Source of the DNA: Candidatus Rokuibacteriota bacterium
GTDB taxonomy: Bacteria > Methylomirabilota > Methylomirabilia > Rokubacteriales > CSP1-6
Assembly: GCA_003220195.1 (NCBI GenBank)
Contig: QHRT01000074.1
Location: 4,396 to 24,752 of the forward strand
Reading direction: 5' to 3'
Length of the DNA stretch: 20,357 bases
The translations under genes were made by a program, and so were the position numbers. Of this stretch, positions 7,412-17,125 are shown piece by piece; position 1 is the first letter of the stretch; the number at the start of each line of letters is the position of its first letter. Below the pieces are notes generated by a model, which saw nothing but the letters and a program-made list of their open reading frames with translations, made no database searches and was not told the DNA's origin.

Positions 7412-9175
7412 TCACGACCGCGCCCCGAGCGTGATCGAGACGGTCCGGTCGTCGCCGTTCCGGAGCACCTGCAGCTCGACGCGATCCCCCGGGTTGCGCG
7501 CTTTCAGCGCGGTTCTCAGATCGTCGAAGCTCACGAGCGAGGCGCCGGCGAGGCGTACGAGCACGTCGCCTTCACGAAGACCGCCGCGCTCGGCGGCGCT
7601 CGACGGCATGACGTCGGCCACGCGCACGCCGTCGCCGGCTCCCTGATCGGCGACGATTCCGAGGAACGCGCCGCCGCCACCTCCACCGCTCGTCCGCTCG
7701 CGCCGTTCGGGCGGCATCGCCACGTACGAGGGACGAGAACCGGCCGCGAGGCGTTCGATCACCTCGGCGGCGACGGTGGCGACCCGCGCCATGCCGTCGG
7801 CATTGATGCGGTCCGCCGTATCGGACGGCTTGTGGTAGTCGTCGTGCGAGCCGGTGTGGAAGAACAGCACGGGTGTGCCGCTCCGGTAGAACCGGACGTG
7901 ATCGGACGGCGCATACGGTGCGCCGCGGAGCGTCGACTTCAGGTCGGCCGTTCGAACGGCGTCGGAAACGATCTCGCGCAGTCCCGTGCCGCTGTCGACG
8001 CCGCCGATCTCGAGCTGCCGATCGCGCATGCGGCCGACCATGTCGAGATTGACCATCGCGACGGTGCGCGTCATCGGCACCGCCGGATCACCGACGTAAT
8101 GCCGCGAGCCGAGCAGTCCCAGCTCTTCGCCGGCGAAGAGGGTGAACACGAGGGTGCGCGGAGCGCCGCCCGCCGCGGCGAAGCTCTTCGCGAGACCGAC
8201 CACGACGGCCGTCCCCGAAGCGTTGTCGTCGGCGCCAGGGTGGATCGCGCCGTCGACGACGCCGAGATGGTCCCAATGCGCGCCGACGACGACCGCCTCA
8301 CTGGCGAGCGCCGGGTCGGTGCCCGGCAGCACGCCGACGACGTTCTCGGCACGGCGTTCCTGCTTTCCGAGCGCGACGGTGATCCTCGCTCGGGTGCCGG
8401 TGGCGAATGCGGAGGTCGTGCCGCGGGCGATGGCCCGCTCGAGCGTTGCCGTTGTCGCGCCGCTCGGCGCCAGCAGCGCATCGGCGGCGCGCGGCGTGAC
8501 GCTCGCGGACACCATGCCGGCAGCGGTCGCCGTGCTCGCCACCGAGGGCAGCGTGTCGTTGACGAGCAGCACCGCCGCGGCCCCGTGCCGTCGCGCCGCG
8601 ATCAGCTTCTCGAGCCGCGAGGCTCCGGTCGCCGTCGCGCCCCGCGGAGCGCCCGCGAGCGCGAGAGCAATCCGATCGTTCACGTCCACACCGGTGTAGT
8701 CGTCATGGGTTCCGTCCGCCGTCACGATTCCGTAGCCCACGAACACGACCTCGCCGCTCACGCTCGTGGCGACGGAGCCGCCATGAGGTCGCCAGTCACG
8801 CTCCAGCGCGAAATGCGTCTGCCCCGGGTCACGTCCTTGCGGCCCCGGCGCGAGGAGGTCGAACCTGGAATCGGGTGCAACGACCGTACCGTTGGCAATG
8901 GCGAACGATTGAAAAAACGTTCCTGCGTCGCCGCCGGGGCGGAGGCCGGCGTCGGTCAACCACCGCGCGATCCGACGCGCGGCGCGCTCGCCGCCCGGCG
9001 TGCCGGATGCCCGGCCTTCCATGTCCGGAGCGGCCAGCGTCGTGACGGCTTCCGCGAGCGACGCCGCGGTCGGCGAAGAGATCGGGAGCGCGGCCCGGGA
9101 CGCCGACCCGGCCGCGACGACGAGGAGAAGGAGAGCGAGCAGGCCACTGCGACGGGCGAGCGTGACCACGCTCAC
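7412..9175 (-). CDS. Secreted M28-family zinc aminopeptidase with PA-like and C-terminal PDZ domains
   Basis: The 587-residue protein starts at GTG 9175, overlapping the PIG-L stop by 4 nt. Residues 1-30 form a signal peptide (LARRSGLLALLLLVVAAGSASRA). A PA-like region (about 140-245) precedes the M28 catalytic domain. The co-catalytic zinc ligands are visible: H300 (GAHWDH), D316 (GADDNASG), the acid E350/E351 (FAGEELG), D378 (NLDMVG) and H448 (DDYHKPSD). A glycine-rich linker near 496-502 leads to a PDZ domain (about 503-583) with LGIVAD and GGLREGDVLV. The family releases N-terminal amino acids from peptides outside the cytoplasm. The PDZ domain may bind peptide C-termini or regulate activity. 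Its function with PIG-L and an acyl-AMP ligase is not evident beyond likely co-transcription. Confidence 0.93.
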   Translation of the reverse strand: MSVVTLARRSGLLALLLLVVAAGSASRAALPISSPTAASLAEAVTTLAAPDMEGRASGTPGGERAARRIARWLTDAGLRPGGDAGTFFQSFAIANGTVVAPDSRFDLLAPGPQGRDPGQTHFALERDWRPHGGSVATSVSGEVVFVGYGIVTADGTHDDYTGVDVNDRIALALAGAPRGATATGASRLEKLIAARRHGAAAVLLVNDTLPSVASTATAAGMVSASVTPRAADALLAPSGATTATLERAIARGTTSAFATGTRARITVALGKQERRAENVVGVLPGTDPALASEAVVVGAHWDHLGVVDGAIHPGADDNASGTAVVVGLAKSFAAAGGAPRTLVFTLFAGEELGLLGSRHYVGDPAVPMTRTVAMVNLDMVGRMRDRQLEIGGVDSGTGLREIVSDAVRTADLKSTLRGAPYAPSDHVRFYRSGTPVLFFHTGSHDDYHKPSDTADRINADGMARVATVAAEVIERLAAGSRPSYVAMPPERRERTSGGGGGGAFLGIVADQGAGDGVRVADVMPSSAAERGGLREGDVLVRLAGASLVSFDDLRTALKARNPGDRVELQVLRNGDDRTVSITLGARS

Positions 9176-9870
9176 CGCTGCATGACGATGTGGTCGAAGG
9201 TTTCCGCGTAGGCGAATCCGCGCGCCTTGCCGAGCTCCGCCGACCGTTCGCGGACGCGCTTTTCGAGCCCGGCGAAGTCCTTGAACTGGCTCGCGTGACA
9301 GGCGAGCGCCTTCAGCTTGAGATCGATCGTCTCGGAGATGTCCACGACCAGGTGCGGATTCTCCCACTGCATCACGTACACCTCGCGCACTTTGTGCGGC
9401 TCGAATTCCGGCATCAGCTCGGGGAAGGCCATGTGATCGCGCGCGAGCGGGTACACGCAGTCGAGCGCCAGCCCGGCGACGATGCGGTGATCCCGGTGCG
9501 AGCCGCCGAGGTTGTACGTCCGGTTCGGATTCATCGTGATCAGGAGGTCCGGCCGCCAGCGCCGGATCTGCCGCGTGACGTCGAGGCGCGTGGCGCGCGT
9601 GTCCTCGACCTCACCGTCCTCGTAGCCGAGGAACTCGACCCGCTCGACGCCGAGCATGCGCGCCGCCGCCCGCTGCTCGTCCTGCCGGATTCGCGCGAGC
9701 CGCTCCGGCGGCATGGTGCGGTCGCTCGATCCCTTGTTGCCGTTGGTCACGATCACGTACGTGACCTCGCAGCCTTCCTTCACCAGTTTGGCGATCGTGC
9801 CGGCCGCCCCGAATTCGCTGTCGTCGGGATGCGCGGTGACTACCATGACCCTTTCGAGCTTCTCCGTCAT
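9172..9870 (-). CDS. PIG-L/LmbE-family zinc deacetylase
   Basis: The 232-residue length is normal for the PIG-L family, which removes N-acetyl groups from GlcNAc-type substrates. The zinc site is clear: H14 and D17 in TAHPDDSEF, with D16 as the probable general base, and H125/H128 in GGSHRDHRIV. Substrate candidates from the family include low-molecular-weight thiol precursors (BshB/MshB types), glycolipids and chitobiose-like sugars. The sequence does not discriminate among them. The start is ATG 9870, with GAGGTGG just upstream; the frame is open further upstream, but that part runs into the tandem-repeat tract and has no protein-like character. It is the first gene of a leftward run with the M28 peptidase (4-nt overlap) and the acyl-AMP ligase. 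Confidence 0.92.
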   Translation of the reverse strand: MTEKLERVMVVTAHPDDSEFGAAGTIAKLVKEGCEVTYVIVTNGNKGSSDRTMPPERLARIRQDEQRAAARMLGVERVEFLGYEDGEVEDTRATRLDVTRQIRRWRPDLLITMNPNRTYNLGGSHRDHRIVAGLALDCVYPLARDHMAFPELMPEFEPHKVREVYVMQWENPHLVVDISETIDLKLKALACHASQFKDFAGLEKRVRERSAELGKARGFAYAETFDHIVMQR

Positions 9871-9915
9871 GACCACCTCGTGGAATGGGAATAGCGCCGT
9901 GGACGCGGACGTCCT

Positions 9916-9921
9916 AGCATA
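9916..9921 (-). promoter_or_regulatory. Possible -10 box for the PIG-L operon
   Basis: TATGCT on the minus strand lies 45 nt before the PIG-L start. It matches -10 at four of six positions, but no good -35 box lies 16-18 nt upstream. The GTTG tandem tract begins about 25 nt further upstream, where an activator could bind. Weak support. Confidence 0.27.
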
Positions 9922-9945
9922 ACGCACCGTTCTGCGGGCCCGGAT

Positions 9946-10000
9946 GTTGCCCGAAAGTTGCCTGGAAGTTGCCTGGAAGTTGGAAGTTGCCTGGAAGTTG
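9946..10000. repeat. Tandem GTTGCCTGGAA repeat, 11-bp period
   Basis: GTTG occurs at 9946, 9957, 9968, 9979, 9986 and 9997, so the spacings are 11, 11, 11, 7 and 11. The unit is GTTGCCTGGAA, the first copy is diverged (GTTGCCCGAAA), and one unit is shortened to 7 bp. It lies between the divergent PIG-L and RluA genes. An 11-bp unit shifts frame each copy, so this is not a coding repeat, although frames happen to be open through it on both strands. The near-helical period places every GTTG on about the same DNA face. Confidence 0.85.
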
Positions 10001-10057
10001 ATGGATGACCGATCGCCTCGTCTCGAGCGCCCGGAGCGGGTGGCAGGAGAGTTCGCC

Positions 10058-10903
10058 ATGCGAGGTCCGTCTCGTGCTGCGCACGCCGTCACACTGGCAG
10101 AGCGGCTGCGCTCGCTCTATCCCGACGCCTCGCGCCGGAGCATCAAGTCGTGGCTCGAGGCCGGCCGCGTCCGTGTCAATGGCGTCGTGGCGCGCCGGGG
10201 CGGCGTCGCCGTCCGCCCGGACGACCGGGTGCAGCTGGGCGCCGCGCCGCCCGCGCCATTCCCGCCCGAGCTCCGGCTGGTGCACGAGGACGACGACATC
10301 CTGGTCGTCGACAAGCCGCCGGGACTGCTCACGATTGCCACCGAGCACCAGCGTGAGCGAACGACGTATCGCCTCCTGCGGGACTGGATGAGCACGCGCG
10401 GAGGGCGCGTGTTCATCGTGCATCGGCTCGATCGCGAGACGTCCGGGCTCCTGGTCTTCGCCAAATCATTCCCGGCGAAGCGCAAGCTGCAGACGCAGTT
10501 CGAGGCGCGCAGGCCGGAGCGCGTCTACCTTGCACGCGTCGAAGGTGTCGTCCGCGAGGCCGAGGGGACGCTGACCTCGCGTCTCCAGGAGGATCGTTCG
10601 CTGCGCGTCCGGTCGTCAGCCGGCAGGCGCGCCGGCAAGGAGGCGATCACCCGATACCGGGTGCGCGACCGCTTCGGCGACGCGACCCTGCTCGAGGTCT
10701 CGCTGGTGACGGGGAGGCGCGGACAGATCCGGGCGCAGCTGGCTGCGCTCGGACATCCGATCGTCGGGGATCGCGCGTACGGCAGCCGCCGTGATCCATG
10801 GAGACGTGTCTGCCTCCACGCGACGCGGCTCGGCTTCATCCACCCGAACGGTCGACGGGTCACGTTCGAGAGCCGCGCGCCGTCGAGCTTCGGCCGGGCC
10901 TGA
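10058..10903 (+). CDS. RluA-family 23S/tRNA pseudouridine synthase with S4 domain
   Basis: The 281-residue protein has an N-terminal S4 RNA-binding domain (about 11-60, LAERLRSLYPDASRRSIKSW...RVRVNG) and a pseudouridine synthase domain. The catalytic aspartate is D125 in HRLDRETSGLLVFAKS, the RluA signature. LVVDKPPGLLT (82-92), GRRGQIRAQLAALGHPIVGDRAYG and a C-terminal LHATRLGF strand are also typical. It isomerises specific uridines in rRNA or tRNA, but the target (RluC, RluD or another) cannot be set from motifs. I chose ATG 10058, which has AGGAG 8 nt upstream and directly precedes the S4 domain. Earlier in-frame ATGs (9944, 10001) would translate the tandem-repeat tract. Confidence 0.92.
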   Translation: MRGPSRAAHAVTLAERLRSLYPDASRRSIKSWLEAGRVRVNGVVARRGGVAVRPDDRVQLGAAPPAPFPPELRLVHEDDDILVVDKPPGLLTIATEHQRERTTYRLLRDWMSTRGGRVFIVHRLDRETSGLLVFAKSFPAKRKLQTQFEARRPERVYLARVEGVVREAEGTLTSRLQEDRSLRVRSSAGRRAGKEAITRYRVRDRFGDATLLEVSLVTGRRGQIRAQLAALGHPIVGDRAYGSRRDPWRRVCLHATRLGFIHPNGRRVTFESRAPSSFGRA

Positions 10904-10944
10904 CCGTGAGCACTTACTTCGACGAGTCGGCGCACCTCGCGTAG

Positions 10945-10950
10945 TAAAAT
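10945..10950 (+). promoter_or_regulatory. Probable -10 box before the small membrane protein gene
   Basis: TAAAAT (five of six to the -10 consensus), inside an AT-rich island in very GC-rich DNA, lies 12 nt before the ATG at 10963. No clear -35 is present. A transcript starting 6-7 nt downstream would have a leader of only about 6 nt, and there is no Shine-Dalgarno. Confidence 0.42.
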
Positions 10951-10962
10951 CGCGCGGTCGTC

Positions 10963-11160
10963 ATGCCCCACGCGCACCGCGCCGCCGCCGTCGTGACGCT
11001 GCTGCTCCTCGTCGCCGGCGCCATTCTTCTCAGCGCGGCCCCGCGTGATCCGGCGGCCATCCGTTTCGCTGGCGTGAGCCTGCTCTGGTGGTACGCCGGG
11101 ATCGCGCCGGTCGCCGGCGCCGTGATGACGATTGCCGCTCTGCTGACCTCGCGTCGATGA
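10963..11160 (+). CDS. Small two-helix membrane protein, unrecognised
   Basis: The 65-residue frame MPHAHRAAAVVTLLLLVAGA... has two hydrophobic segments (about 8-26 and 36-61) separated by a short polar stretch with RDP, and ends SRR. I recognise no family. Support for it being real comes from the AT-rich -10-like box just upstream and from its stop overlapping the start of the next gene as ATGA, the arrangement seen at other genuine junctions in this window. It probably forms an operon, and possibly a complex, with the larger membrane protein that follows. No function is assigned. Confidence 0.6.
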   Translation: MPHAHRAAAVVTLLLLVAGAILLSAAPRDPAAIRFAGVSLLWWYAGIAPVAGAVMTIAALLTSRR

Positions 11161-12581
11161 CCGCGCTTGCCGCGCTCACGCCGTGGCTCGGGCCCGCGCT
11201 GCTCGCCTGCGTCGCGGCGCACGCGTTCAGCGGCGACGCCGACGCGCCCGTCATCGTGCTGCTCGCGGTCGCCGCGCCGCTGCTGGCGCTGCTGCGTCGA
11301 TCTCATGGAGCGTCGCTCGATCGAAGCAGCCTGATCATCGCCGGCCCAGGTCTTGCGCTCCTTCTGTGGGCGAATGCACTGATCCTCGTCGAGCTGGCGC
11401 GCCTGATCGGCATCGATCGGGCGGCGGCTGCGCTCGCTGCCGGCGCGCTCGCGCTCATCCCGCTGGTCGTCGGCGGCGCAGACGATGACTGGTCCGGAGT
11501 CATCGCGGCGTGTGGAGTGGCCGGCGCCGCGGTCGCGATCGCCCTGGTCGGCGCTGCGATCGGTCTTCCGCCGTGGACGGCGTGGACGCGGGCCGCCTCG
11601 CGTCCGGCGCTCGTCTTCAACGAGAGCAGCCTGTGGGTCACGCAGGGCAACGCACTGCCGAGGTCGACGACGCTCGAATTCACCGAAGTGCATCGGGTCA
11701 CCGCCGTGACCGCCGGCACGTATCGCCTCATCGAGCGGGATGGGGGCGCGCTCGCGGTGCGCGAGCGCCAGTTGAATGGCGGCGAGGCGCTGACGCTGCG
11801 CCCCGGGGACGCGCTGCTGCTCCAGGCGGGGGCGCGGGTGCGCTTCGAGACCGGCAAGCGAATCCCCGGCCCGATCCCGTCGGGCGTCTCGTGGAGTCAA
11901 CCGCATGCATCGGCGCGGCCGCGAGCCGCCGTGCGGATGGTCGGGCTCGCGGTCACCGTGATCGGCGCTGCGGTCGCACTCGTCGCGCCGTGCCGAACCC
12001 GAACTCTCGCCATCGGTGGCCCCCTGGCTGTTCTGGCGTTCGCGCTCGCAGGCGCCGTGTGGGGCATCTACGCGATGTATGCGGCGCCGGATCTCTCCGT
12101 CGGCGCCGGGCCGCTCACCGCGCTGGTGCAGCTGCCGCCGCTCGTCGTCGAGGCTCACTGGGCCCCGTCGATCGTCATCCTGATCGGCGTGGCGTTGCTG
12201 GCGCTCTACACCGCGGCGTCGTGCGGTCTCTGGCACCGAATGCGTGATCTGGCGATCCCGTGGAGCCGCCGAGGCCTGGCACGACTCACGTGGGGCATTG
12301 CGGTGACGCTGGCGGCGGCGGCAGCGTGGTCGTCGTCTCCGGACCCGTGGACGATCCTGTTGCTCGGATGCGGCTTCCTGACGTCGACGGTCGCCGCGCC
12401 AGCGCTGGCGAGCACCCATCCGACAGCACGCCGAATCGGCATGATCGCGGGCGCAACCATCTTCGTTCTCGCCGCGGCAGTCCTCGCTGTGCGAGCACCA
12501 GCACTCGGTGTCACGTCGATCGCACTGATCGCGGGGCCTGTCGCGTGGCTGACGACGCTGTTGATGTCTCGTCGCGTCTGA
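11157..12581 (+). CDS. Polytopic membrane protein with an embedded beta-rich domain, unrecognised
   Basis: This is a 474-residue protein of no family I recognise. Residues 1-145 hold about four or five hydrophobic segments (around 8-24, 31-46, 59-80, 88-106, 114-135). Residues about 150-250 form a polar region with alternating strand-like patterns and short turns (LVFNESSLWVTQG, GGEALTLRPGDALLLQAG, RVRFETGKRIPGP). This recalls a small beta-barrel or sandwich, though not a clear cupin, since no His metal motif is visible. Residues 258-470 hold about six further hydrophobic segments. The start ATG 11157 overlaps the upstream small gene. The reverse strand also carries long open frames here, but the hydrophobic periodicity supports this strand. 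A transporter or envelope role is possible but unproven. Confidence 0.68.
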   Translation: MTALAALTPWLGPALLACVAAHAFSGDADAPVIVLLAVAAPLLALLRRSHGASLDRSSLIIAGPGLALLLWANALILVELARLIGIDRAAAALAAGALALIPLVVGGADDDWSGVIAACGVAGAAVAIALVGAAIGLPPWTAWTRAASRPALVFNESSLWVTQGNALPRSTTLEFTEVHRVTAVTAGTYRLIERDGGALAVRERQLNGGEALTLRPGDALLLQAGARVRFETGKRIPGPIPSGVSWSQPHASARPRAAVRMVGLAVTVIGAAVALVAPCRTRTLAIGGPLAVLAFALAGAVWGIYAMYAAPDLSVGAGPLTALVQLPPLVVEAHWAPSIVILIGVALLALYTAASCGLWHRMRDLAIPWSRRGLARLTWGIAVTLAAAAAWSSSPDPWTILLLGCGFLTSTVAAPALASTHPTARRIGMIAGATIFVLAAAVLAVRAPALGVTSIALIAGPVAWLTTLLMSRRV

Positions 12582-12583
12582 CG

Positions 12584-12606
12584 CGGCCGACAAAAACGGA
12601 CGGCCG
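12584..12606 (+). terminator. Weak hairpin after the membrane-protein operon
   Basis: CGGCCG at 12584-12589 and again at 12601-12606 can pair (the sequence is self-complementary) around an 11-nt A-rich loop. It begins 3 nt after the stop codon. The stem is only 6 bp with no T-tract, so a terminator role is uncertain. Confidence 0.3.
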
Positions 12607-12849
12607 TGGCTGCTGATGACGGATGCCACGACGAACCCGCCGGCGACGCGGTGGCCGAGGCCTGATTGAGTCACGCCGGCTCGCGCGATGACGTTCATGA
12701 CTGATCCGGGCCGAAGCCACCGCGGTCGTCCGGCGCCTCGCGCCAGAAATCAGGATTCCGCGACCAACTCGCGCATCGCGGCCGATTGACGCATCGCAGT
12801 TCCCAGGAGCCTCGCGGAGACACTCAGCGGCTCCGCGCGCGCCTCACGG
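12607..12849. other. Intergenic stretch with no recognisable gene
   Basis: The gap between the membrane-protein operon and uvrA is 305 nt (12582-12886). Apart from the weak hairpin at its left end and the uvrA promoter at its right end, I see no protein-like frame, RNA gene or repeat. Short open frames here are extensions of antisense shadows. Confidence 0.6.
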
Positions 12850-12878
12850 TTGCCGCCGGCGGAAGCCGCTGACAGAAT
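12850..12878 (+). promoter_or_regulatory. Probable uvrA promoter, leaderless type
   Basis: TTGCCG (12850-12855) and CAGAAT (12873-12878) are separated by exactly 17 nt, each matching the sigma70 consensus at four of six positions. The expected start of transcription is at about 12885, 1-2 nt before the uvrA ATG (12887). No Shine-Dalgarno precedes that ATG. I see no LexA/SOS box. Confidence 0.5.
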
Positions 12879-12886
12879 AGGTCTCC

Positions 12887-15682
<2,796 letters not shown>

Positions 15683-15684
15683 CC

Positions 15685-17069
15685 ATGCGACGGACGAAGA
15701 TCGTCTGCACCATCGGTCCGGCGTCCTCGAGCGTCGCCGATCTCAACGGCTGCGTCGCGGCGAACAGCACTGGGGCCGGCCGATCGCGGTCCTGCAAGAT
15801 CTGCAAGGCCCGAAGATCCGTCCCGGCACGTTCGGCCCGAATGGCGGCGGGCGTGTCGACCTCGAGGGCGGGAAGCCGTTCACGCTGACCGCGGCGCCCG
15901 TCGCGGGGACCGAGGAGCGCGCGTCGCTCTCTCCAGCCGAGGTCCTCGCTCAGGTCCGCGCCGGCGACCAGATCCTGATGGACGACGGCATGATCCAGCT
16001 CCGCGTCGAGGAGGCCTCGCCGGAGGAGGTGCGCTGCCGTGTCGTCCAGGGCGGACGCATCAGCGACCACAAGGGCGTGTCGCTCCCGCACGTGCCGCTG
16101 CCGATCTCGTGCCTCACCGACAAGGATCGCGAGGACCTCAAGTTCGGGATCGAGCACGGCGTCGACTTCATCGCGGTCTCGTTCGTGCGATCGGCGTCCG
16201 ACATCATCGACGTGAAGAGGTCGTTGCTCGACCTCGGCACCGACGTGCCGATCGTCGCGAAGCTCGAGCGGCAGGAAGCGATGAAGAACCTGCCCGGCAT
16301 CCTGGCGAGCGTCGACGCGGTGATGGTCGCGCGGGGCGACCTCGGGCTCGACGTCCCGATCGAGGACGTGCCGCACATCCAGAAGGAGATCATCCGGCAG
16401 GCGCGCGCGTGGAAAGTCCCGGTGATCGTGGCGACGCAGATGCTGGAGTCGATGGTGACGCATCTGCGACCGACCCGCGCCGAGGTCTCCGACGTCGCCA
16501 ACGCGATCTTCGACGGCGCGGACGCCATCATGCTGTCGGCGGAGACGGCAACCGGCGGCCATCCCGTCGAGGCGGTGCAGGTGATGGCGCGGATCGCCGA
16601 GCGTGCTGAGGCCAGTACGGTGCGCGCCGGGGTGGCCTACGAGCGTCCGCGAACGGTCGCGCTCGGCGGTGAGGCAAACGGGGTGCGCGACACCGTTGGC
16701 TTCCCGGAAGCCGTCGCGGACGCGGCGGCGAACGCCGCGCGCGTGCTGCGGGCGCACGCGATCGTGGCGTTCACGCAGTCCGGCTTTTCGGCGCGGCTCA
16801 TCTCGCACGAGCGCCCGGACGTGCCGATCATCGCGCTCACGCCGATCGTCGACGTCCAGCGCCGTCTGGCGCTCTGCTGGGGCGTGTCCTCGCGAGTGAT
16901 CCGCAAGGTCGAGACCACCGACGAGATGATCGAAGAGATCGAGGCGACACTCCTCGGCGACGGATCGGTCGCCGTGGGCGACGTGATCATCATCATCTCG
17001 GGCGCGCCGATGTGGGTGACCGGGACGACCAACCTGTTGAAGCTGCATCGCGTGGGCGAGCGCCGCTGA
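15685..17069 (+). pseudogene. pyk: Pyruvate kinase gene with an internal frameshifting deletion
   Basis: Pyruvate kinase makes pyruvate and ATP from phosphoenolpyruvate. The 5' part from ATG 15685 encodes MRRTKIVCTIGPASSS and about ten more family-like residues (to about 15760). The frame then changes: from about 15762 a different frame reads EQHWGRPIAVLQDLQGPKIR and stays open to the stop at 17069. The original frame ends at a TGA near 15886. Compared with family members, about 27 residues are missing at the junction, including the GMxVARLNFSHG motif with the conserved Arg, Asn and Ser of the active site. The rest is normal: IVAKLERQE (active-site Lys), MVARGDLGLDVP, TQMLESM, PTRAEVSDVANA and the C-terminal domain. 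A restart at ATG 15978 would lack part of the barrel. It is either a true pseudogene or a sequence/assembly deletion. Confidence 0.85.
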
Positions 17070-17084
17070 AGCGAGGGTCGATGA

Positions 17085-17125
17085 CATCAGGGGCCCCGAG
17101 GGGCGCGCGGAGATCGCCAATGGCC
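17085..17125 (+). repeat. Degenerate 5' half of the structured dispersed repeat, copy B
   Basis: CATCAGGGGCC (17085-17095) is identical to the start of copy C. It is followed by CCGAGGGGCGCGCGGAG, matching both long copies, then a disrupted stretch and AATGGCC. The inner hairpin is broken (its 3' arm reads GATCGCC) and the distal hairpin is absent. The copy follows the pyruvate kinase stop by 15 nt and includes the Shine-Dalgarno and ATG of the next gene. Confidence 0.6.

Noticed and set aside
5916..7646. A 576-residue open frame on the plus strand
   Set aside because: It is antisense to the acyl-AMP ligase and the M28 peptidase, both with full sets of catalytic motifs.
9946..10000. CRISPR array
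   Set aside because: Units are 11 bp and contiguous, with no unique spacers and no cas genes nearby.
9944..10057. N-terminal extension of the RluA protein through the tandem repeat
   Set aside because: The 11-bp unit is not a multiple of three, the extension has no domain, and ATG 10058 has a good Shine-Dalgarno directly before the S4 domain.
10914..12698. A 594-residue open frame on the minus strand over the membrane-protein operon
   Set aside because: It is Arg-, Asp- and Gln-rich low-complexity, as expected for the antisense of a hydrophobic GC-rich gene. The plus strand shows regular membrane segments and an ATGA-overlapping start.
12850..12886. LexA/SOS box upstream of uvrA
   Set aside because: No CTGT-N8-ACAG-like or GAAC-N4-GTTC-like dyad is present near the start.
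15685..17069. Programmed ribosomal frameshift in pyruvate kinase
   Set aside because: The junction lacks about 27 family residues, which a frameshift alone cannot restore, and no convincing slippery site is visible.
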